Part shown: positions 32,455-38,590 of the stretch, piece after piece
Layout: every line of letters begins with the position of its first letter
Numbering within the stretch: position 1 is the stretch's first letter
From: Patescibacteria group bacterium
GTDB lineage: Bacteria; Patescibacteriota; Gracilibacteria; UM-FILTER-43-11
Reading direction: 5' to 3'
DNA: 44,161 nucleotides
Assembly (NCBI GenBank): GCA_018813295.1
Contig: JAHJBZ010000047.1
Span: 1-44,161, forward strand
Made by a program: the position numbers and the translations under genes
Notes under the pieces: generated by a model
The model's input: only the letters and a program-made list of their open reading frames with translations
What the model was told of the DNA's origin: nothing
Database searches by the model: none

Positions 32455-33417
32455 CTACCGTAATTCGTCGGAGCTGGTTTCGCGGATGCGGTCCATGCGT
32501 AGGTTCTCAACCTGTTCCTTTATTCCGTCTTCCAGTTTTATTTTTGGTTCATAGCCGAGCACTTTCTTTATTTTTGAGATATCTGCATGTTGGCCCATTA
32601 CATAATCTTCCTTTACGGGATTTGGGATATGTTTAGCCTGGATGCCATTATCAAATGCTTTTTCAAGTGCATCTGCAATCTCTTTTACAGAAACTGAATA
32701 ACCAGTACCTATATTAAATACATCAGCGCCAAGTTTTTTATCGGTTTCTATGGCCAATGTTAATCCTTGCACTACATCACGTACATTTGTGAAGTCGCGG
32801 GTTTGATCACCATCACCATATATAACTGGTACTTTTTCTCTGGCAAAATCCCAGCAGAATTGAGAAATAAGGTTTGCAAATTTTCCTTTTGCTTCTTCAT
32901 TTGGGCCGTAGACACTCATAAATCTAAAACCGATTATATCCATTTCCGGGAAAACCTTGTTGTAACATTTTGATGAGTATTCATAGGTTCTTTTTGTGAC
33001 AGCGTAATGGTTTATAGGTGTCACTTCCTGCGTTTCTACTAGCGGTAATGGGTTGTTGCCGTAGAGCGAAGAGGTGGAAGCATACAAAACTCTTTTTGCT
33101 CCATTTTTCCGTGCCCATTCCAAAACAGTTATAAAAGATTGAATGGAATTAACATATCCATCAATTAATCCATCTCCCATAAACATTGGAGCAGAAGATG
33201 TGCCAGCCAGATGAACTACATAATCAACCGGTCCAACTTTATCTAAATCCTCTAAATTACATGCATCACCTTTGATAAATTTTATTTCCGGATCGAGATT
33301 TTTTTCATCACCTAAAAACAGATTATCTAGTGCGATAATTTCGTATTTATCCTTATTTATATTGCAGAAGTTTGAACCTATAAAGCCGGCACCACCGGTA
33401 ACTAATATCTTTTCCAT
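32455..33417 (-). CDS. NAD-dependent sugar-nucleotide epimerase/dehydratase
   Basis: This 320-residue extended SDR enzyme has the N-terminal NAD-binding motif TGGAGFIGSNF (7-17), the substrate-side serine and YxxxK in STSSLYG (about 113-119) and YAVTKRTYEYS (about 138-148), and RDFTNVRDVVQGL (about 208). It fits the UDP-glucose/GlcNAc 4-epimerase group (GalE/WbpP-like). The product may feed the surface glycan genes at 20-23 kb, but substrate cannot be read from the sequence. The C-terminal residues (RIRETSSDELR) lie just before the structured element at 32315-32421. It is monocistronic, facing away from ftsQ. Confidence 0.88.
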   Translation of the reverse strand: MEKILVTGGAGFIGSNFCNINKDKYEIIALDNLFLGDEKNLDPEIKFIKGDACNLEDLDKVGPVDYVVHLAGTSSAPMFMGDGLIDGYVNSIQSFITVLEWARKNGAKRVLYASTSSLYGNNPLPLVETQEVTPINHYAVTKRTYEYSSKCYNKVFPEMDIIGFRFMSVYGPNEEAKGKFANLISQFCWDFAREKVPVIYGDGDQTRDFTNVRDVVQGLTLAIETDKKLGADVFNIGTGYSVSVKEIADALEKAFDNGIQAKHIPNPVKEDYVMGQHADISKIKKVLGYEPKIKLEDGIKEQVENLRMDRIRETSSDELR

Positions 33418-33479
33418 AATTGTTTCTGTTATGTGCGTTACACATATTACTAATAAATGGTTTGGTTGACTATTAAAAA

Positions 33480-33540
33480 CCCTAAACTCTAAGTTCTAAA
33501 CTCTAAATTAGAGTTTCGGGTTTCGAGTTTAGAGTTTAAG
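33480..33540. repeat. TCTAAACTC-type inverted repeat
   Basis: CTAAACTCTAA words (33482 to about 33508) face GAGTTTAGAGTTT (33524-33537), giving an imperfect hairpin of about 55 bp just upstream of the ftsQ promoter element. Confidence 0.6.
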
Positions 33541-33577
33541 CAGTAAGTGGACATCATTAAGCAGAATCAGTAATATG
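33536..33577 (+). promoter_or_regulatory. ftsQ promoter element shared with murC
   Basis: Within this 42-bp block, TGGACA (33548-33553), a 17-nt spacer and TAATAT (33571-33576) form a promoter for ftsQ. The block matches 42004-42045 (minus strand, upstream of murC) without gaps: TTAAG, AGTAAGT, GACA and CAGAATCAGTAATATG are common. The last 16 bases are identical. Confidence 0.7.
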
Positions 33578-33598
33578 GTTACGCTGTAATTAGTAAGC

Positions 33599-34609
33599 AT
33601 GTTTTTTGGGAAAAAGAAACCACAACGGCTTTATGTGCCGACTAAATCCCGCTGGCATACTCGTCCTCGGAGGAAACCTATGGTGCGCAGATCGCGGAAA
33701 ATATTTACCGGGAATATTCGGACTCGTTTTACACGCTTTTTTAAAAATGCTCTTTATTTTGTGGTTACAGGTTCTATTTTGGCGTTATTGGTGATTTTTC
33801 TAGTTTTTTCCAGCTATTTTTCCATTTTAAAAATAGAGGTTCTTAGACAGGATTTTAATGTTGATACCGCAGCGATTACTAATCAACTTAATCAATATAT
33901 TGGTAAAAATATTCTCTTTTTCCAGCGAAGCAAAGTTGTTAATACGGTTCAGGAAAATTTCCCAGAATTTTCATCAGTTTATGTTAAAAAAATATTGCCT
34001 AATACCATTAAGGTCGAATTAGAGCAATATCCGATTGAGGCTAATTTGCGAGCTTATTATATTTTACCTAAAATTGAAACGCCTTTAGATGAAGATGAAG
34101 AACGCATTGCAGATATTGATGCGGCTCTGGAAAGCTCTTTTTCTTTGGGGGGTGAAGAGGTAACAGTGGAGAAGGAAGAACTAACCCCAATTGAACAAAA
34201 ATGCCTTTTAAATCAAATCGGCCAAGCTATTTTTGACCAGGAAGAAGATTTAGAATTGATGACGATTACAATGGATGGCCTTACTCAACCAATTGAGGAT
34301 CGCGAAATAGTTATCCCTCAAGAAAGAATGAATTTTATATTGGATTCCATACGGTATTTCAATAATTTATTTGAAATGCAAATCAGAGGGATTAAATACC
34401 TTCCTGTTGCCAGAGAAGTTCATTTCACGACTGATACCAATCTTGTTATATGGATTACAATGGCAAAGGAATATAAAGAGCAAATCGATAAATTAAATAC
34501 AATTTATGAAGTCGCCGAACTTGATCAGGAAAATATTGCTTATATTGATTTAAGGGTTCGAGAAAAGGTAATATATTGTCCTACTAACGCACGATGTGCT
34601 TACGAATAA
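33599..34609 (+). CDS. ftsQ: FtsQ/DivIB-like cell-division protein
   Basis: This is a bitopic divisome protein of 336 residues. The cytoplasmic N-terminus is strongly basic (RRKPMVRRSRKIFTGNIRTR), followed by one TM helix (about residues 48-74), then a POTRA-like domain beginning FSILKIEVLRQDFNVDTAAI with GKNILFF (about 103) and FPEFSSVYVKKILPNTIKVEL (about 122-142). The remaining C-terminal domain carries an acidic insertion near residues 160-200. FtsQ connects early and late division proteins (with FtsB and FtsL). The gene starts with ATG 33599 and has a promoter shared with murC. Confidence 0.82.
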   Translation: MFFGKKKPQRLYVPTKSRWHTRPRRKPMVRRSRKIFTGNIRTRFTRFFKNALYFVVTGSILALLVIFLVFSSYFSILKIEVLRQDFNVDTAAITNQLNQYIGKNILFFQRSKVVNTVQENFPEFSSVYVKKILPNTIKVELEQYPIEANLRAYYILPKIETPLDEDEERIADIDAALESSFSLGGEEVTVEKEELTPIEQKCLLNQIGQAIFDQEEDLELMTITMDGLTQPIEDREIVIPQERMNFILDSIRYFNNLFEMQIRGIKYLPVAREVHFTTDTNLVIWITMAKEYKEQIDKLNTIYEVAELDQENIAYIDLRVREKVIYCPTNARCAYE

Positions 34610-34631
34610 TTTTCTGGCCTACGGCCGGTGA

Positions 34632-34695
34632 CCTAATTGGTGACCTTATGGGTGTATTACACCAATTAGGCCCCCAATTAGAACCCCAATTAGAA
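34632..34695. repeat. Inverted and tandem AATTAG repeats between ftsQ and the carboxypeptidase gene
   Basis: CCTAATTGGTG (34632-34642) and CACCAATTAGG (34660-34670) are 11-bp perfect arms; then CCCCAATTAGAA-type words repeat up to 34695, next to the ATG at 34698. A short hairpin here may influence expression of the next gene, but a role is not shown. Confidence 0.65.
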
Positions 34696-34697
34696 CT

Positions 34698-35594
34698 ATG
34701 ATAAGAAGTCTAATCACATTATTATTACTGGCGAATATGAGCACTGGTACATTGGTACCAGACACCGTTCAAATTCAAAATAATTTTAATAATGCTGATT
34801 TGCTGGAAGTTCATCTGGTTCCCGTAAAAGATATTGATGAAATAGAACCGGTTATTGAAGCCGTAGCAGCTTTGGTTATGGATATGGATTCAGGGGTGAT
34901 TTTGTATGAGAAAGATATTTATACTCCGCTGCCGATGGCTAGCTTAACCAAGATTATGACGGCCATATTAATATTGGAATCACATGATTTGAGTGAAGTT
35001 GTTACCGTTAATGGGAATTATGGTGCTATGACTGAAGATGAGATTGGTGTACGAATTTGGCTGAGACAATACGAGAAAATTACTGTTGGAAATCTTTTAA
35101 CAGCTTTGCTTGTGCCTTCAGCTGGTGATGCAGCTCTTGCCTTAGCTGAATACCACAGTGGTTCCGTTGAGGAATTTATCAGAGAAATGAATAAAAAAAC
35201 CGTTGTTCTTAATTTGGAAAATACTAATTTTGTTAATCCTATTGGATTGGATGATGAGCAGCATTATTCGAGTGCATTTGATTTAGCGATCCTCACAAAA
35301 TATGCTCTTACTTTTCCAGCTTTCCGCAATATTATAAGAATTAGAGAGGCAACAGTTGCGTCGACAGATGGCAAAATTAAACATCAATTCGAAAATACGA
35401 ATTGGCTTCTCGATAGTTATTTGGATATTCAGGGTGTAAAGACTGGTACTACTGAAGCAGCTGGTGCAAGCTTAATCAATTTGGCTCGTGATTACAGGGG
35501 GCATGAGATTATTTCCGTACTTCTAAATAGCCAAGATCGGTTTCAGGAGAATAAGAGCTTAATCGACTGGATATTCCGATCATATAAATGGTGA
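34698..35594 (+). CDS. D-alanyl-D-alanine carboxypeptidase (S11, PBP5/6-like)
   Basis: This 298-residue penicillin-binding protein trims peptidoglycan stem peptides. An N-terminal signal or anchor (residues 1-18) precedes the catalytic domain. The SxxK motif is in MASLTKIMTAILI (about residue 76-88; S-L-T-K), the second motif region is PSAGDAAL (about 139-146; Ser-Ala-Gly instead of the usual Ser-Gly-Asn), and the third is the KTGTT sequence (about 247-251). S11 enzymes usually have S-x-N, so the missing Asn is worth noting. The usual C-terminal amphipathic domain is absent; the protein ends soon after the KTG block. It follows ftsQ on the same strand. Confidence 0.85.
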   Translation: MIRSLITLLLLANMSTGTLVPDTVQIQNNFNNADLLEVHLVPVKDIDEIEPVIEAVAALVMDMDSGVILYEKDIYTPLPMASLTKIMTAILILESHDLSEVVTVNGNYGAMTEDEIGVRIWLRQYEKITVGNLLTALLVPSAGDAALALAEYHSGSVEEFIREMNKKTVVLNLENTNFVNPIGLDDEQHYSSAFDLAILTKYALTFPAFRNIIRIREATVASTDGKIKHQFENTNWLLDSYLDIQGVKTGTTEAAGASLINLARDYRGHEIISVLLNSQDRFQENKSLIDWIFRSYKW

Positions 35595-35596
35595 TT

Positions 35597-35614
35597 TTGG
35601 AGTCCGGACTCCAA
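35597..35614. terminator. Convergent palindrome, possible bidirectional terminator (GTCCGGAC family)
   Basis: TTGGAGTCCGGACTCCAA is an 18-bp perfect palindrome exactly filling the gap between two convergent stop codons (35594 and 35616). There is no T run on either side, so termination is a possibility only. It belongs to the repeat family concentrated at 42.8-43.7 kb. Confidence 0.6.
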
Positions 35615-35615
35615 G

Positions 35616-36326
35616 TTAAGCTGATATGGGCATTTCTGCTGGCGCACTTCCGGCTGGAGGAGGCATTGGCATACCACTTCCTGCTTTTGGGGCTGTTGGA
35701 GCAGGGGCTGGAGCACTTGTTCCAGGAGCAGCTGGAGCTTCTGGTGCGGGAGTATTTTTTGATTGGGGCTCTGTTGGAGCTCCAATAGGGGCTCCAGTTG
35801 GGGATTCAGGGCCCATTTCTTCCTCAGTTGCTGTCCCGCCCTTTCCTTCATATTTTAATAGTCCATCTGCTCCTTGGGCGATTAAGTTAAAAGCCATAAG
35901 TGTGCCAGTGATTGGTGATTTTAAGATTTTTCCACCAAGTCTTGCAGCTCCTTTTCCGGCTTTTACACCAAGTCTTCCGGTATCTGCTATACCAGCTATG
36001 GTTCCTGTGACTGGAGATAGCGCCCACGTTCTTATGTCTCTAATTTCATCTTTGAGTGCTGCATATGATGTTCTTGCAGATTCGATAGGTTGTGCAGTTA
36101 ACAGTTCACCTAAGGCGCTAGCGCCCTTTTTAAAAGCGCCCATTGTTGCGTCTTTAGCCGTGCTTCCTAGTTTATGCAATTCTTCTCTAACGTATGTGCT
36201 TCCTACAATGGCATCACGACATTCTTTGGCGGTGCTTGAAATGCCGTCTCTTATGCTATTAGCTGATCTTCCGACTATTTCTACACCTTCACCTAACCAT
36301 TCCTTTGCTTTTCCAACTGCAGCCAT
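35616..36326 (-). CDS. Unknown protein with amphipathic helices and Pro/Ala-rich tail
   Basis: This 236-residue protein has Lys/Ala/Gly-rich amphipathic helices in residues 1-160 (MAAVGKAKEWLGEGVEIVG, STAKDATMGAFKKGASALGE, GRLGVKAGKGAARLGGKIL) and a low-complexity Pro/Ala/Gly tail (about 170-236). Weakly hydrophobic helices may touch membranes but no clear TM segment stands out. It begins 3 nt after the stop of the small gene at 36330-36620, so both are one transcript. An overlapping plus-strand open frame (35626-36351) is judged a shadow. No family is recognised. Confidence 0.62.
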   Translation of the reverse strand: MAAVGKAKEWLGEGVEIVGRSANSIRDGISSTAKECRDAIVGSTYVREELHKLGSTAKDATMGAFKKGASALGELLTAQPIESARTSYAALKDEIRDIRTWALSPVTGTIAGIADTGRLGVKAGKGAARLGGKILKSPITGTLMAFNLIAQGADGLLKYEGKGGTATEEEMGPESPTGAPIGAPTEPQSKNTPAPEAPAAPGTSAPAPAPTAPKAGSGMPMPPPAGSAPAEMPISA

Positions 36327-36329
36327 TTG

Positions 36330-36620
36330 TTATTTGTTTAAAGTGTTATAAATTTCCTGGATTTTAAGGTTTTCCCGAATTTTGTTCACTTCTTCCAGGT
36401 CTTCGTTTATAGCTTTATCAAAAACACCTATATCGTGCTGAAGCGCTTCCTGCACATCTTGCATATGTGTGTTTAAGGTCTCTAATAAGCCAATATGTGA
36501 GTCTGGTACTCTTTTACTGAGTTCTTCTAATGCATTTATGTAGTCCCAATAAAGACGCATAGTAATTTTAAAAAGCTCTTCAATAGCCTGTGTTGTTTCA
36601 ATAATTTGAGTTTGTTTCAT
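36330..36620 (-). CDS. Small helical protein, likely leaderless mRNA
   Basis: This 96-residue protein is predicted all-helical (TQAIEELFKITMRLYWDYINALEELSKR, then DVQEALQHDIGVFDKAINEDLEEVNKIRENL). The ATG at 36620 lies six nt after the TATAAT box of a good promoter (36627-36655), so transcription should start at or next to the A of the start codon. It is co-transcribed with the gene 35616-36326. Size and helical character recall small WXG100-type proteins, but the W-x-G motif is absent, so that name is not used. Confidence 0.62.
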   Translation of the reverse strand: MKQTQIIETTQAIEELFKITMRLYWDYINALEELSKRVPDSHIGLLETLNTHMQDVQEALQHDIGVFDKAINEDLEEVNKIRENLKIQEIYNTLNK

Positions 36621-36626
36621 CTAAAT

Positions 36627-36655
36627 ATTATAACATATTTATAAAAAAATAACAA
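36627..36655 (-). promoter_or_regulatory. Promoter giving a leaderless transcript
   Basis: On the minus strand: -35 TTGTTA, 17-nt spacer, perfect TATAAT, then ATTTA and GATG, where the ATG is the start codon. Confidence 0.75.
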
Positions 36656-36858
36656 GGAAAAGTACTTTTAAATCCCTTTAAAAAGCGGTAAAATTCATTT
36701 GATAGAGGTTCCGGTGATTCAGGTTTATTTTTTGTCCCCCGAACATAAATACTTCTAACGTAAACATCCAGGCAAGACTCGATCGTCACGCGAAACTCGA
36801 AAACCAAAACTTTTCAAAAAATGCCACCCCCGTTGGTACGGGCAAAACTTTTTTTGGC

Positions 36859-37893
36859 TTGTTGTTTGAGAAGTTACAAACCACACTTCGCCTGGAGGTC
36901 GACAACCCTATTATTAGTCGTTTAACTAAACGTATTGTTGCGTTTAGTGTGGCGTTTTTGATAATGAGCTCTTTTGTTCCGCTTTATCAGTTTACCGAGG
37001 GTTATCAGATGGATGGCGAAATGGGTATAGTGGAATTTACTGATCAGGCAACCGATTCAGCTTTGGCTGATATCATGACAGAAGATGGTTTCCTTTTAAA
37101 ACCCGCTTTAAATTCCACAATAGGAGACCGAACCACTGCAAATGAAATTTTTGCCTATGAGGTTGAATATGGTGATACCATCTCTTCTGTTGCTGAGCGT
37201 TTTGGGATTACGAAAGAAACATTGGTAATGGAAAATGATTTATGGAATACAAATTATTTACGTTCAGGAATGATTATCAACGTTCTTCCTGTCGATGGCA
37301 TATCACATTTAGTTAAAGAGGGGGATACGCTTGATAAGGTTGCTAAAAAGTATGAGATTGAAAAAGAAACTATTATAACCCAAAATCAGTTAGAGGAAGG
37401 TGAAGAATTGCTCGCCGGTACTGCGCTTATTATTCCTGGCGCTAAAAGATCTCAGCCAGTATATGTTGCTTCTGCCGCTCCATCCAATATTGCAAGTTAT
37501 AATTACAATGGCCCATCAACAGGTCGTTTAATATGGCCTACGCTTACAAAGGCTACTGTTACTCAGGGGTTCCGTTCTGGTCACTATGCTGTTGATATAG
37601 CTAATCGTGATAAGGGTCCCATTTTTGCGGCGACTGGTGGTAAAGTTATTAAAGCTGATTATGGCTGGAATGGTGGATACGGAAATGAAATTATCATCGA
37701 TCATGGCAATGGTATGCAAACCCTATATGCTCATAACGAAAAGCTGTACGTAACAGTTGGTCAATACGTTGAACAAGGCCAAACAATTGCATGGATGGGT
37801 AATACGGGTCGGGTGTATGGTGCGACTGGAATTCATCTACACTTTGAGGTGCGTATTAATGGGGTGAAATACAACCCTATGAACTTTTTTTAA
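36859..37893 (+). CDS. LysM-M23 peptidoglycan metallopeptidase
   Basis: This exported peptidoglycan endopeptidase carries one TM or signal helix (about residues 25-45), two LysM motifs (YEVEYGDTISSVAERFGITKE at about 98 and HLVKEGDTLDKVAKKYEIEKE at about 149), and a C-terminal M23 (LytM-type) domain: GHYAVDIANRDKGPIFA (about 241), YAHNEKL (about 291) and IHLHFEVR (about 326). The zinc ligands appear complete. The only canonical start in the long open frame is TTG 36859. The same frame stays open upstream to 36718 with coding-like sequence (QARLDRHAKLENQNF, GTGKTFFGL) but no ATG, GTG or TTG; a rare start such as ATT or ATA upstream is possible, so the true N-terminus is uncertain. Confidence 0.85.
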   Translation: MLFEKLQTTLRLEVDNPIISRLTKRIVAFSVAFLIMSSFVPLYQFTEGYQMDGEMGIVEFTDQATDSALADIMTEDGFLLKPALNSTIGDRTTANEIFAYEVEYGDTISSVAERFGITKETLVMENDLWNTNYLRSGMIINVLPVDGISHLVKEGDTLDKVAKKYEIEKETIITQNQLEEGEELLAGTALIIPGAKRSQPVYVASAAPSNIASYNYNGPSTGRLIWPTLTKATVTQGFRSGHYAVDIANRDKGPIFAATGGKVIKADYGWNGGYGNEIIIDHGNGMQTLYAHNEKLYVTVGQYVEQGQTIAWMGNTGRVYGATGIHLHFEVRINGVKYNPMNFF

Positions 37894-37908
37894 TAAAAAA
37901 AGTTCATA
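37878..37908. terminator. AT-rich hairpin at the M23 stop codon
   Basis: TATGAACTTTTTTT and its exact reverse complement (14-bp arms, AAT loop) form a stem over the stop codon. The stem is mostly A-T, so it is a weak but plausible end signal. Confidence 0.4.
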
Positions 37909-37997
37909 TATTTAAGAATATTGATTAGCGATTTTAGATTTTCGATTTTTTTTGTATTATGATTTTATCTACTTACTATTTCTAAAATTTAAAATCA

Positions 37998-38273
37998 GTG
38001 TTCAATATTCTTAAATTATTAAAGTTTGTCTGGCACATTCCGCGGAATCTAGTAATAGGTTTGGTGCTTTTTTATCAAACATTTTTTTCATTGGATCATA
38101 GTTTTTGGGCGAAGTGGGTACGGCCGCATGGGCATTGTAAGTTTCATCCTACTTGTAGTGAATATATAAAAATAGCCCTTAAGAAATACGGGCTTGTGCG
38201 AGGTATCTTAAAAGGTTCTTGGCGGATTTTGAGATGTAATCCGTGGGGTAAGGGGGGGATTGATTTGCCATAA
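37998..38273 (+). CDS. yidD: YidD-like membrane protein insertion efficiency factor
   Basis: This 91-residue protein belongs to the YidD family (formerly DUF37), which helps YidC insert membrane proteins. It has the family landmarks: a short N-terminal amphipathic helix (LLKFVWHIPRNLVIGLVLFYQ), the CKFHPTCSEYIKIALKKYG block with conserved Cys-x-x-x-Pro-x-Cys-Ser (about residues 47-65), and GILKGSWRILRCNPWGKGG (about 69-87). The start is GTG 37998. In many bacteria yidD sits by rnpA and yidC; here it follows a peptidoglycan peptidase instead. Confidence 0.92.
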   Translation: MFNILKLLKFVWHIPRNLVIGLVLFYQTFFSLDHSFWAKWVRPHGHCKFHPTCSEYIKIALKKYGLVRGILKGSWRILRCNPWGKGGIDLP

Positions 38274-38306
38274 TTCCAATTGCTTCCAATTGCTAGCCAT
38301 TGCTGG

Positions 38307-38366
38307 TTAATCTTCTGATCCGGAGATGATTGAAATGGCCTGATTTAAGATATCAGATAATGACAT
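38307..38366 (-). CDS. Candidate micro-ORF, 19 residues
   Basis: From ATG 38366 the minus strand reads MSLSDILNQAISIISGSED and TAA. Composition is typical of a short amphipathic helix. It follows another small frame by 9 nt. Supported only by plausible sequence; it may not be translated. Confidence 0.25.
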   Translation of the reverse strand: MSLSDILNQAISIISGSED

Positions 38367-38375
38367 TTTTGTTTT

Positions 38376-38498
38376 TTAGTTAATAATTTCGTGAACCAAA
38401 TCTTGCTTGTGAGCAATGTCATTTAGTTCATCAATAATAGATTGTATTTCGTCGGCAAGCTTATCCAGCTCGCGGATTACGGCTGAGTGATGGGACAT
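38376..38498 (-). CDS. Candidate small helical protein, 40 residues
   Basis: From ATG 38498 the minus strand reads a 40-residue heptad-like helix (SAVIRELDKLADEIQSIIDE, then LNDIAHKQDLVHEIIN). A run of this quality in a 317-bp gap suggests a real small protein. It lies downstream of the DHH gene on the same strand, and is followed by the 19-residue frame. The stretch between them and yidD holds only short repeats (CTTAAGTTTTAAG tandem words at 38555-38582). Confidence 0.4.
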   Translation of the reverse strand: MSHHSAVIRELDKLADEIQSIIDELNDIAHKQDLVHEIIN

Positions 38499-38554
38499 AT
38501 TGTTTATGTTTAGGGTTTATTTTGGTTTTGTGACGCTGCTTGGGTTTAACTCAA

Positions 38555-38582
38555 GTCTTAAGTTTTAAGTCTTAAGTTTTAA
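38555..38582. repeat. Short tandem/inverted CTTAAG-word repeat
   Basis: CTTAAGTTTTAAGT is repeated twice in tandem immediately before the DHH stop codon. Each unit is itself palindromic in part. Confidence 0.5.
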
Positions 38583-38590
38583 GCAATTAC

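Noticed and set aside
35626-36351. Plus-strand open frame of 241 residues opposite the Pro/Ala-rich gene
   Set aside because: Its Gly/Ala/Pro/Ser composition mirrors the opposite strand; the minus frame has a co-transcribed partner 3 nt upstream and a promoter.
36330-36620. WXG100/ESX secretion protein
   Set aside because: Size and helicity fit but the W-x-G motif and any ESX ATPase are missing.
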